Below, in pieces: positions 1-8,022 of a stretch of 64,000 nucleotides of DNA (position 1 is its first letter; each line of letters begins with the position of its first letter). Origin of the DNA: Pseudobowmanella zhangzhouensis (GTDB lineage: Bacteria; Pseudomonadota; Gammaproteobacteria; Enterobacterales; Alteromonadaceae); contig NZ_JBHSYO010000007.1 of the NCBI RefSeq assembly GCF_042662685.1, positions 186,001-250,000 of the forward strand. The letters are read 5' to 3'. The notes under the pieces were generated by a model, which was not told the DNA's origin, did not search any database, and saw only the letters and a list, made by a program, of their open reading frames with translations. The translations under genes were made by a program, and so were the position numbers.

Positions 1-1568
1 CGGCTCATGAGACAGTATTTAGTTGGGTCTCTCGCTGCCACTTGCGCTGTGGCGTGGGACATGTTCGCAATACTTACCAAGCATTACTAAATGTCTTTGA
101 TATCAGGTTGCATCCTTATTTACCCAACCATTTGCACGGTATTACCCAATCAAGCGGTATCGATGAAGAAACATTATTGGTGCAACATACATTGTACGCA
201 TTATTTCGCTTCTTTGAACATGATACTAAAGGGCAGCTTCGGCGTGTAATGTGCCGTTCCGGTTCTCCAGTACTTGCGGCCCATATTCCGCAAGCGGCTA
301 TAGGTATTGCTCTAGAGCATCGGTATTGTCCTCTATGTGCTAAAGCGCAGCGACAAACACTTGGTTTTAGTTATTTTGATATTCGATATCAAATTCCCGG
401 CGTTGTAGCCTGTCCGCTCCATCAATGCTTATTGGCTTCAATTGCTAGTGGTGATGGCGCACTTGATAAGCAAATATGTCTTCCACGAGTTGTAGCGGTA
501 CTTCAGGAGTGCTTAACGAAAGAGGCGCATTTCTCGGCTTTCTGTTTTGAGGTCCTTGATGGTGCTCTTGATCATTCTGATGCCGTATGCAGCCAACACA
601 GTTATCTCAATGTACTGGATAGAAAAGGATTCATTACCAAGCGGGGGCATCTGAGGTTGAGGCAGCTTATCGATGCCTTGAGAGATTTTTATGCGGATAT
701 TAGATTACCCAGAGGTGCAGAAGCGTTACTGACTTTTGATTTTGTTGGGCCGCTGCTGCGAAAGAAAACCCATTCACCGAGGCACCCACTGCAACACTTG
801 CTGGTGGGATATTGGTTGTTTTCTGGGGATGCGGCCTGTTACTTCAATGTTCCTACGGCAATTGAGCAGTTGTCATTACCGATAGAAGAAACATCATCTG
901 CCGACGAGTTGATAAAACAGGGGGTGGTTAATGGCTTGAGTCTAAACGCAATAGCAAAACAGACAGGTAAGAGTCGTTGCTATGTCAGACGAATCGCAGA
1001 GTTGAATAAACTACAGCACCGGACGAATAGCTTGGCAAATAGCCATAAAACTCGTGATTTGGTCGTGTTTCAAGCGCAGCTTGGACTGCATCGAAAAGTG
1101 ATCGCCAATAACCTGGGAGTCGGTGTTGGTTATGTTGAACAAGTTATTTCCAACACGCCAGAGCTGGTGAGTTGGCGAAAAACGCTCGCGAAATTCCAGA
1201 AAGTTGCAGCAGCTAAAGAAACCATTACTGCTGCACGTTTAGCACATCCGGACTGGGTCAGAAAAGATATTAAAGCATATTGTACCAATGCGTTTTTCTG
1301 TCTTTACCGCAATGATAAGGCGGCGTTAGAGTTGGTGTTGCCCGAGAAACTCCCACCTCAAACCCCAAAGCTTGATTGGATTAAAGAAGATTCTCGTCTA
1401 TTTGAAGCAATTTCAGCACTTAAGCCACCGTACCCCAAATCATTATCCGCTTTAGGGCGAGTAGTGAAGGACCGTGCTCATCTAAGAGAGCGGTTGCATT
1501 TATTGCCGAAAACCAAGGCATTGCTGGTGGAGCTGAAGCTCCTGTGTATTACAAACAGGAGAGCATGA
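1..1568 (+). CDS. tniQ: TnsD/TniQ-family transposition target-selection protein (5' end outside window)
   Basis: Likely DNA-binding target selector of a Tn7-like transposon, acting with a TnsABC-type transposase that would lie upstream of the window. The reading frame is open to the window edge; its first visible residues (HETVFSWVSRCHL) match the usual TniQ start, so only a few N-terminal residues should be missing. A TniQ zinc finger is visible: CPLC encoded at 327-338 and CPLH at 411-422. The C-terminal half has helix-turn-helix-like stretches (NGLSLNAIAKQTGKSRCYVRR) typical of TnsD-length members (about 500 residues). Its stop overlaps the next start (ATGA). Base composition is more AT-rich than the downstream chromosome. 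The family call is firm; assignment as TnsD rather than another TniQ class is inference. Confidence 0.85.
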   Translation, partial: AHETVFSWVSRCHLRCGVGHVRNTYQALLNVFDIRLHPYLPNHLHGITQSSGIDEETLLVQHTLYALFRFFEHDTKGQLRRVMCRSGSPVLAAHIPQAAIGIALEHRYCPLCAKAQRQTLGFSYFDIRYQIPGVVACPLHQCLLASIASGDGALDKQICLPRVVAVLQECLTKEAHFSAFCFEVLDGALDHSDAVCSQHSYLNVLDRKGFITKRGHLRLRQLIDALRDFYADIRLPRGAEALLTFDFVGPLLRKKTHSPRHPLQHLLVGYWLFSGDAACYFNVPTAIEQLSLPIEETSSADELIKQGVVNGLSLNAIAKQTGKSRCYVRRIAELNKLQHRTNSLANSHKTRDLVVFQAQLGLHRKVIANNLGVGVGYVEQVISNTPELVSWRKTLAKFQKVAAAKETITAARLAHPDWVRKDIKAYCTNAFFCLYRNDKAALELVLPEKLPPQTPKLDWIKEDSRLFEAISALKPPYPKSLSALGRVVKDRAHLRERLHLLPKTKALLVELKLLCITNRRA

Positions 1569-1867
1569 TGACCAGCGCTTCAGTTCTCGAACATCGCCTC
1601 ATGCGACTCTGCCCGAATGTGATTTTTTACGAACCGCTGAACATTGATGAGAAATTCATTTTCATTCTGCACCGATTGCTGACAACCCTGTCGTTTCTGG
1701 CCGGTAACGGAAGTGTGGAAGTCTTGTACGTAGAGATATGCAAAACTACACACATACCGACATTGCATCTGATGCTACCGTCCTGCATCAGTAATGAAGT
1801 GCTGAATTCACTGTTTGATGAAACACAATTACTGCTCAATCTAGCCGCAGTCCATGACATTAGCTAA
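1565..1867 (+). CDS. Small hypothetical protein coupled to tniQ
   Basis: Unknown protein of about 100 residues. I place the start at the first of two adjacent ATG codons overlapping the tniQ stop, with CAGGAG just upstream; a GTG 21 bases further upstream is less likely. It has no signal peptide, membrane segment or motif I recognise; the sequence is mixed alpha/beta-like with hydrophobic clusters (FIFILHRLLTTLSFL). The 4-base overlap with tniQ and the 13-base gap to the phosphatase-like gene suggest one operon, so it may be transposon-linked cargo. Function is not assignable from sequence. Confidence 0.55.
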   Translation: MMTSASVLEHRLMRLCPNVIFYEPLNIDEKFIFILHRLLTTLSFLAGNGSVEVLYVEICKTTHIPTLHLMLPSCISNEVLNSLFDETQLLLNLAAVHDIS

Positions 1868-1880
1868 CTAAGGAAAAAAT

Positions 1881-2333
1881 ATGAAAGTATTGATTCTATG
1901 TACATCAAATTTGAATCGTAGCAAAACAGCAGAACTGCATTTTCGAACGAAAGACGCTAGTCATATTTATTGCTCAGCTGGGCTGAGTGAAAAGGAGTGC
2001 AATCGACACAAAACAACGCTGTGTACTGAGGCAATGCTCGAAGACGCTGACATTATTTTTGTGATGGAAGATGAACACGTCAAGCGAATTCAGCAGCACA
2101 CGGGGGAACGATTTTTAGATAAAGTCTTTATTCTCAATATACCTGATGTATACAAGTGCGGTGAAGACGCGTTGATTGAGCGTTTAGACGCAAGTTGGAA
2201 TGAAATGCAATTCGAAGTGTTGTTTGCACATATTGCGTCATCATCACGTGCAGCGAGACATCTCTTTGATGTCAGCGATGAAGAGCTAGCAGCAACATAT
2301 AAACCTGGGGATACTGAAACGAAATCTCGCTAA
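1881..2333 (+). CDS. Low-molecular-weight protein-tyrosine-phosphatase-like protein
   Basis: Probable cytoplasmic phosphatase of the LMW-PTP-like group (COG4551 type). The N-terminus has the P-loop Cys-X5-Arg-Ser: C8-TSNLN-R14-S within an ILCTSNLNRSKTAE context. The later segment VFILNIPDVYKCGED resembles the conserved (V/I)LDIPDEY region of this group. About 40 residues extend past the usual C-terminus. A good ribosome binding site (AAGGA) precedes the ATG. It is the last gene of the tniQ operon and the last before the presumed element boundary, so it reads as cargo. A phosphatase fold is well supported; substrate and any link to transposition are unknown. Confidence 0.7.
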   Translation: MKVLILCTSNLNRSKTAELHFRTKDASHIYCSAGLSEKECNRHKTTLCTEAMLEDADIIFVMEDEHVKRIQQHTGERFLDKVFILNIPDVYKCGEDALIERLDASWNEMQFEVLFAHIASSSRAARHLFDVSDEELAATYKPGDTETKSR

Positions 2334-2385
2334 AAGATTTTGTATTCATCTAATTTAAAAATTGTTTAAATTTAGTTGGTTAGAA

Positions 2386-2470
2386 TTGTCTTCGTTTTAA
2401 TTAAATCTAATAAGGCAAAATAGCCCTCTTTTGACAAGGGATGCAGGGCAACTTTGTCTTCGTTCTAATT
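2386..2470 (+). repeat. Pair of 17-bp direct repeats, candidate transposon-end binding sites
   Basis: TTGTCTTCGTTTTAATT (2386-2402) recurs with one mismatch at 2454-2470, 68 bases apart, in an AT-rich stretch between the phosphatase-like gene and chromosomal DNA. Spaced repeats near a terminus are what TnsB-type transposases bind in Tn7-like ends. No definite terminal TGT...ACA dinucleotide frame or target-site duplication can be fixed from one side only. Confidence 0.4.
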
Positions 2471-2524
2471 TTAAGAGATCAAGGGGCCAGAGTTTTTCGA
2501 TACCGCTTTGTCTAAAGTGTTTTG

Positions 2525-2735
2525 GAATTCTGCTAAAAATCGTTTCATACGCATGTTGTGCCCGGTCTGCATATTCTCGGCCATATGAGCTGCTGTGGTT
2601 TGTGCGTTAACCGCATCCTGAAACTGACCTAACTGCATATTAGCCTGCGCGAAGATTAAGTCTCGCGCAGGAGCGGGAATATCGTATTTCTGCTCAGAAA
2701 TAAATTAATAGTGGGCCTTAAACGCCGTCACCCCG
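2525..2735 (-). pseudogene. Decayed 3' fragment of an esterase/TPR gene (paralogue of the gene at 8023-9186)
   Basis: Read on the minus strand, this stretch closely matches two parts of the intact gene at 8023-9186: 2525-2650 matches about 8060-8185 (the TPR-encoding 3' end), and about 2670-2735 matches about 8305-8370. The roughly 120 bases between are missing and replaced by a 9-bp inverted repeat (2644-2652 and 2663-2671). The N-terminal half is absent and the frame is broken. It lies between the mobile-element end and the CocE-type gene. It marks the start of old chromosomal DNA and an ancestral duplication. Confidence 0.75.
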
Positions 2736-2753
2736 CCTGATTTCAACGATGAT

Positions 2754-5042
2754 TTATTCAGGTGCCACCCAAGGAATTAGCGGCAGATGGATCAGCGAGT
2801 CACTAAACCAGCTAATTTTTAGCGGCTCACCGGCATCCGCTGCCGATTCGTCGGCCACCGGCTTGCCACTACCCAAATTAACCTGCGCATCGGCGTTTTT
2901 ATTGACGTTCAGTACCATCACCAGTTTGCTGCCTTTGCCCAGCAAGCGGGCACTCATACGGGTATTGGTCATTGGGATGCGGGCTTTCTGCCCTGGTATC
3001 AGCAGCGTTCTTGTAGCCATGTCGGCAGCATAGCTGGCGCGGCTGATGTAGTTGATCAGATGAAAATACTCGCCTTCTGCCGTCAGTTCATAAAGGTTAT
3101 AGCCAATATCCACATCGCGTTTATTTAACGCCAGTGAGAAATACCCGGTTACGCTGCCGGCAAATTGCATTGGCTGCTCAAATGCGTCGGTGGTAAAAAC
3201 CAGGCCCTTTTCGTCCGGTAATTCACTGAGGATTTGCGGGTAATGCCGCAGGTTACGCTGTTCGCTGCGATCGGCCATATCCACGCTGATGGTAAATGAT
3301 TGCTGCGTTTCGGCTGGCGTGGTGGCCAGAATTAGCGCTCCGCTCGTTTGCTCCTGGCGCAAATAAAAGTTCTGCCCCTGCTGATTCAGTGCGGTAAATG
3401 ACGGCACTGATACCCAGCTATTAGCGCCCATCAACTGGTAATTGATTTTGTCCTTGAGCAGAGCAGGCATTGGTGCGCCGGCCAATACATGATCAAACCA
3501 TGCAAAGGTGAGCTCTTCGGTGTCTTTTTCCAGTGCGACCGGATCCAGTTGGTAATTGCTGAAGAATTCATAGGGTCGGCCTTGTGCTGTGCCATGGGTG
3601 TAGGGGCCAATCAGCAGATAGTGCTGCGAATTGTGGTTAAACAGCTCATGTTGTTGCAGGTAATCAAGCGCCGAAATCTGCCCGCCGTCGAAATAGCCGG
3701 TGATGCTCAGAACTGGTATGTTGATGCGCGCATAATCGCTTTTATAGGGTTGCATGGCCTGGTAATAGGTATCGAATCCAGGATGTTGCAGCCACTTCTG
3801 AAACCACGGATTGGGCTTGCCGTCGGTTTGCTCAATATCGCGGATGGCAAGGCCTGACTGATAAAACTTCTGCTTAAAGTTTTCCGACGCTTGCCAGCCC
3901 TGATAGACACTGTGATCCATGGTGTCGTTGTTGGTCACGTGCCAGGCCCACTCATAATTGCTGGTCAGCACTATGTTATTTTCCAGCGGCAAGCCGGTTA
4001 TCAGGCTGGCCGCGGCGTAAGGCACGATAGTTTTCAGCGCCTCGGGCACATGTTTGGCAGCGGCCCATTGAGTAAAACCGTTATAGCTGCCGCCGTACAT
4101 GGCCACCCGACCATCGCTGAACGGCTGACGTGCAACCCAGTTAATTACCCGCACGGCATCCTCGCCTTCGTGCTCCCAGGGCACAATCGGATTTTTGCTA
4201 CCGCGTTTGCCGCGTGAATTGGCAACCACCCCCACGTAACCATGCGCGGCAGCATGCATTGCAGTCAGGATATGGGCTTTTTCATCAGCATAAATGGTGA
4301 ACTGTAATGCCGTGGGGCGCGGCTTCTGAGCGCTTTTAGGGCGCACAATCGTCGCTGTCAGTTCGATGTCGCCATCTTTTATCATCACTCTGGGCTGGAT
4401 CTCGAAGCGACGTGACTGTTCTTGTTTGATTTGCTGCTGACTCAAGGGGATCACCTGATACAACACTTCCAGCAATTGGGCGTTGCTTAAAATGGCTAGT
4501 GCTTGTTGGCGATTGACCCTTTGCTGTGACTGAACCTGCTGCCATACATTGCGCAAATACTGCTCCGCTCTTGGCACCGACCAGCCCAGGTACTGACTCA
4601 GTTGTACAAATGTTTCGTCATCCGCCTGACGCAAAACCGCTTCAATTTGCTGCTGAATGGCATTGGGCCAACCGTCAGACTGCGGCGGATGCTTGGCGGC
4701 GGCCTGGCTGTATAGCACATAAGGATAAAAATCCTCGGCACGCTTGGCCTGCTGATAGGCGGCGAGCACCGCCTCGTGCTGCCCGGCAAATGACAACAAC
4801 GCAAGTTGATCAAACAGTCGGGGCTGCTCGTTTGAGGTTTGCTGATCTAATGTCTGATGGAGTTCAGCCAGTTGTTGCCATAAGGCAGGTGATTTCATCA
4901 AGGGGGCGATTGCACTTTCTGTAGATAAATCGGCTGTTTGGATCAGCGTAGGCACTGCAAAGGTCGCTTCCTGGGTTTGTGCCGGGCTGAGGATCGGGTA
5001 CAGCAGCATCAGTAAAAGGGCAGTGTGGACTAGGTGTTTCAT
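2754..5042 (-). CDS. Secreted CocE/NonD-family (peptidase S15-like) hydrolase
   Basis: Exported alpha/beta-hydrolase of the X-Pro dipeptidyl-peptidase/CocE family, cleaving an ester or amide of unknown identity. A signal peptide (residues 1-20, ending SPAQ) is followed by a helical region of about 190 residues not typical of the minimal family. The catalytic domain starts near residue 215: nucleophile elbow GGSYNG with Ser319, Asp452 in GYFDGG, His483 in GPYTHG, so the triad is complete. The C-terminal 200 residues fit the beta-rich S15 C-terminal domain. It is divergent from the CadC-like sensor gene (153-base gap), which may control it. The specific substrate cannot be told. Confidence 0.85.
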   Translation of the reverse strand: MKHLVHTALLLMLLYPILSPAQTQEATFAVPTLIQTADLSTESAIAPLMKSPALWQQLAELHQTLDQQTSNEQPRLFDQLALLSFAGQHEAVLAAYQQAKRAEDFYPYVLYSQAAAKHPPQSDGWPNAIQQQIEAVLRQADDETFVQLSQYLGWSVPRAEQYLRNVWQQVQSQQRVNRQQALAILSNAQLLEVLYQVIPLSQQQIKQEQSRRFEIQPRVMIKDGDIELTATIVRPKSAQKPRPTALQFTIYADEKAHILTAMHAAAHGYVGVVANSRGKRGSKNPIVPWEHEGEDAVRVINWVARQPFSDGRVAMYGGSYNGFTQWAAAKHVPEALKTIVPYAAASLITGLPLENNIVLTSNYEWAWHVTNNDTMDHSVYQGWQASENFKQKFYQSGLAIRDIEQTDGKPNPWFQKWLQHPGFDTYYQAMQPYKSDYARINIPVLSITGYFDGGQISALDYLQQHELFNHNSQHYLLIGPYTHGTAQGRPYEFFSNYQLDPVALEKDTEELTFAWFDHVLAGAPMPALLKDKINYQLMGANSWVSVPSFTALNQQGQNFYLRQEQTSGALILATTPAETQQSFTISVDMADRSEQRNLRHYPQILSELPDEKGLVFTTDAFEQPMQFAGSVTGYFSLALNKRDVDIGYNLYELTAEGEYFHLINYISRASYAADMATRTLLIPGQKARIPMTNTRMSARLLGKGSKLVMVLNVNKNADAQVNLGSGKPVADESAADAGEPLKISWFSDSLIHLPLIPWVAPE

Positions 5043-5195
5043 TCAGTTATTCCTGCATGTTTTGGGATTGCCGCACAGCCTAAAAAACACGAGGCGGAAA
5101 CACATGATGGTACGGTGATTTTTCGTGACTTTTGATGACCGGCACCTGCAATAATGCTATTTTGCTTTGCAAATCAATGAGGTGGAAAACCAGAA

Positions 5196-7229
5196 ATGTG
5201 GCGGATTGGCCGGTTTGAATTTTGCCCGGCACGGCAAAAGCTGTGGTGTGATGGTGAAACCATAGCGTTGGAACCGATGGCCGCCGAGCTGCTGGCATAC
5301 TTCTGTACCCAGCCCAATCGTACCGTCAGTAAAGACGAACTGATTGATCAGGTCTGGCAAGGTCGGGTGGTAACCGACAATGCTATCAGTCGGCTAGTGA
5401 CCAAACTGCGCAAGGCGCTGGGCGACGATCCACGTCAGCCGGAATTTATCGCCACCCTGCCCAAGAAAGGCTACAGCTTTATCGCCCGGGCGGAACGGAT
5501 TGAAGAATCTGTTACTATGCCGGCAACCGAACCAGAACCCGACCTTCCCACACAACAGAAACGTAATATCACGGCAATGTTAATGCTATTGCCAGTATTG
5601 ATTGTGGCATTGCTATGGCAATTTTTGCCCACCGAAAACCGCCAGACATTCACCAGCGTGAAAGCCCTGACCAGCGACAAGGGAACTGCCTCATTCCCAC
5701 AACTCTCGCCCAGCGGTGACAGATTGCTTTACACCATCCATCACGAGGGCAAGGTACGGCAATTTCTCAAACGTGTGTCGGACCAGCAGTTAATTGAGAT
5801 TTCCCATGGTGAAGATCTGGGTGTTGGGCCAGCTAAATGGCGCGACGACGGCAGGCAAATCGTCTATCTGGCCGCCTCGCCCAGTCGCTGCGAATATTAT
5901 GTGCGTGATTTGGATGGCATGCAGTTAAGTGAGCCACAGCTGATTCATCAATGCCCGGCGGGGAGTTACGGCATTATCAGCTATACCCATAAACCGGCAG
6001 AGTTAGTATTTACCGCCACCAATGGCGATGGCGCACCTTATTTGCTCTACCGGCTGAATCTGAATAGCCAGCAAGTGGAACGGCTGAATCAACCGCAGGC
6101 GGTGTTGGCTGGCAACAGTCAGTTCGACCTGCACCCCGTTGAAAATAAGCTACTCATCTCCTCGCCCGACCAACAGCAATGGGAGGGCTTTTATCAGCTC
6201 GATCTGAACAGCAACATTCTGACCCTGCTGTTCAAACAAAATGCATATGTGTGCTGTGGGATTTGGAGCCAGGATGGCGAACATGTGGTGGTGACCGGAG
6301 AGCATCCGACCTATCAGCTCAGCGAGTTCAGCCTCGACGGTGACAAGACCAATACCCTGTTTAGTGGCCCGTTGATCCTGTCGTGGCCGCAACGTCATTC
6401 CAACGGCCGCGACTACTTGTTTACTGGTGGCCAGAACTATTACAACAGCCAGCTGTATTCGCTGAATGATGCCATTAGTGCAGCGGTATTCACCAGTAGC
6501 ACCGATGACAGGCTGGCGCATTTTGCACCGCAAAGTGAGCGCATTGCGTTTGTGAGTCAGCGCTCGGGCAATGAAGAAATCTGGTTGGCCGACTCAGCGG
6601 CAGCCACGCCACGTAAGCTCACGCACTTCAGCGATAGTCGCCACTATATTGATTTAGTTTGGTCGCCCGATGATAGGCAACTGGCGGGACTGACGCTGAA
6701 TCAGATCCATCTGATTGATACCGGTAATGGCGCAACACAGGTGCTCGACTTACCTGAGGCGGAAATCCGCGGCTTGTCATTTAAAGATGCGCACACCCTG
6801 GCATTCAGTTTGAAAACCCAAACCAACTGGCAGCTATATTTTTATGATTTGCAGGAAAAAGCCCTGCAAAAAGCGCCGCATACCTGGCAATTCGCGCGCT
6901 TCAGCAGCCATCCGGATGACAGCCTTTGGCTCGATCAGCAGGGCAATTTGTACGTCGGAGCACAACCACAGCTTGTCGCAGATCCAGTACTCAGAACCGC
7001 CCATTTTACTGATGGTCGCCAACTCAATCTGATCAAGCAGGGTAAACACTGGTATTGGCAAAGTGGCTATCCCGATTATCAGTTCTATCACTACAACCAA
7101 GACAACGACGATGTCAGCACCCTGTTCAACGCCACTACCAATGGTTTTGATGTACGGGGCGGCTACCTGCTATTCAGCAAGTTGGTGCAGCAAAACGCCA
7201 ATATCTACAGCACCGAATCCGCTCGTTAG
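5196..7229 (+). CDS. CadC-like membrane transcriptional regulator with periplasmic TolB-type propeller
   Basis: One-component membrane sensor. Residues about 5-100 form an OmpR/PhoB-type winged helix (ending in the typical LPKKGYSFIA). A linker and a single transmembrane helix at about 128-148 (MLMLLPVLIVALLWQFL) follow, then about 520 periplasmic residues with repeated propeller motifs such as SPSGDRLLYT and WSPDDRQLAG. Such proteins sense a ligand or envelope state outside and bind DNA inside. The start has a GAGGTGG site 10 bases upstream. Divergent orientation makes the CocE-type hydrolase gene the obvious candidate target; this is inference. Confidence 0.85.
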   Translation: MWRIGRFEFCPARQKLWCDGETIALEPMAAELLAYFCTQPNRTVSKDELIDQVWQGRVVTDNAISRLVTKLRKALGDDPRQPEFIATLPKKGYSFIARAERIEESVTMPATEPEPDLPTQQKRNITAMLMLLPVLIVALLWQFLPTENRQTFTSVKALTSDKGTASFPQLSPSGDRLLYTIHHEGKVRQFLKRVSDQQLIEISHGEDLGVGPAKWRDDGRQIVYLAASPSRCEYYVRDLDGMQLSEPQLIHQCPAGSYGIISYTHKPAELVFTATNGDGAPYLLYRLNLNSQQVERLNQPQAVLAGNSQFDLHPVENKLLISSPDQQQWEGFYQLDLNSNILTLLFKQNAYVCCGIWSQDGEHVVVTGEHPTYQLSEFSLDGDKTNTLFSGPLILSWPQRHSNGRDYLFTGGQNYYNSQLYSLNDAISAAVFTSSTDDRLAHFAPQSERIAFVSQRSGNEEIWLADSAAATPRKLTHFSDSRHYIDLVWSPDDRQLAGLTLNQIHLIDTGNGATQVLDLPEAEIRGLSFKDAHTLAFSLKTQTNWQLYFYDLQEKALQKAPHTWQFARFSSHPDDSLWLDQQGNLYVGAQPQLVADPVLRTAHFTDGRQLNLIKQGKHWYWQSGYPDYQFYHYNQDNDDVSTLFNATTNGFDVRGGYLLFSKLVQQNANIYSTESAR

Positions 7230-7366
7230 GGCCGTTTTAAATGCAGCAGCTGGGCATTCGATGTGACTCATAGCCGCCTAAGCTGCGGTATTTTGGAAAG
7301 GCGGAGCATCCCATAAAACAGGCTTAGCGAAAAAATCCGCCAAGCCCTGCGCTCAGTCTGTTCCGT

Positions 7367-7843
7367 TTATTGCACGTTAGGTCGATGAACTTTCACCATC
7401 CCTTGCAGGAAATTGCGCAGGAGTTGATCGCCACATGGGCGGTAACTGCGGTGGTCTGACTTTCTGAATAATGCAGTGAGTTCGCTTTTGCCGACCGGGA
7501 AACCAGCGGCGCGCAAGATGTTCAGCATATCGTCTTGTTGGTATGTCATGGCGATTTTGATTTTGCGCAGTATGTCGTTGTTAGTGAGTCGCTCGCCTGC
7601 TTTCATTTGGGCAGGTGCTGCGCCTTCCTGTTTACCGCGTTTTTTGATAATTAACCCATCCAGAAACAAGCTCAGTATTTTGTCGCGGCAGGGCAAAAAG
7701 CCCGGCTCATCTTCGCGGCGCATCATACTCATCAGGTATTCTTCTTCGAGGTCGTAATCAACCAGCTTAAAGATGGCGATGGTGGCACTGTTGTCGAGAC
7801 TTAATGCGAAGCGCAAGCGGCGGAAAACGTCATTTAAAAGCAT
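7367..7843 (-). CDS. yehS: DUF1456 family protein (YehS-like)
   Basis: Cytoplasmic protein of about 158 residues made of two tandem DUF1456 repeats, each with the pattern (L/N)NDx(L/F)R+(L/I)(R/K)xA ... FR+xD/E ... CxDxxLxxFLxGL. Repeat one begins at LLNDVFRRLRFAL, repeat two at LTNNDILRKIKIAM. I chose the ATG that starts MLLNDVF because it gives the E. coli YehS length (156) and alignment; an upstream in-frame start would add 33 unmatched residues. The molecular function of the family is not established. It is convergent with the CadC-like gene. Confidence 0.85.
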   Translation of the reverse strand: MLLNDVFRRLRFALSLDNSATIAIFKLVDYDLEEEYLMSMMRREDEPGFLPCRDKILSLFLDGLIIKKRGKQEGAAPAQMKAGERLTNNDILRKIKIAMTYQQDDMLNILRAAGFPVGKSELTALFRKSDHRSYRPCGDQLLRNFLQGMVKVHRPNVQ

Positions 7844-7982
7844 GGAGTGCCCAATCCGGCAATGTGAATGGGCGGAGTATACAGAGTTGCGCTTTGCTGC
7901 GGAAATATTGAAGTGTTCAGGGGCGAAAGTTGATGTGACCACAGCAAGTAAAGCGTCACGTCATTATCACAACACCGAAACG

Positions 7983-8017
7983 GCGGCAGCCCCTTTTTTC
8001 AGGGACGCGGCTGCCGC
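7983..8017 (-). terminator. Hairpin downstream of the esterase/TPR gene
   Basis: A perfect 9-bp stem (GCGGCAGCC with GGCTGCCGC) encloses a smaller CCCT/AGGG hairpin, 5 bases past the stop of the minus-strand gene. It lacks a good T-tract on that strand, so it may be a weak terminator or an RNA-stabilising 3' hairpin. Confidence 0.5.
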
Positions 8018-8022
8018 TGGCT

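Noticed and set aside
1580..1860. Minus-strand frames opposite the small gene after tniQ
   Set aside because: They lie antisense to the coupled plus-strand gene, lack ribosome sites and have no recognisable content.
7230..7366. Possible small gene or terminator between the CadC-like and YehS-like genes
   Set aside because: No frame with a start and ribosome site and no clean hairpin with a T-tract.
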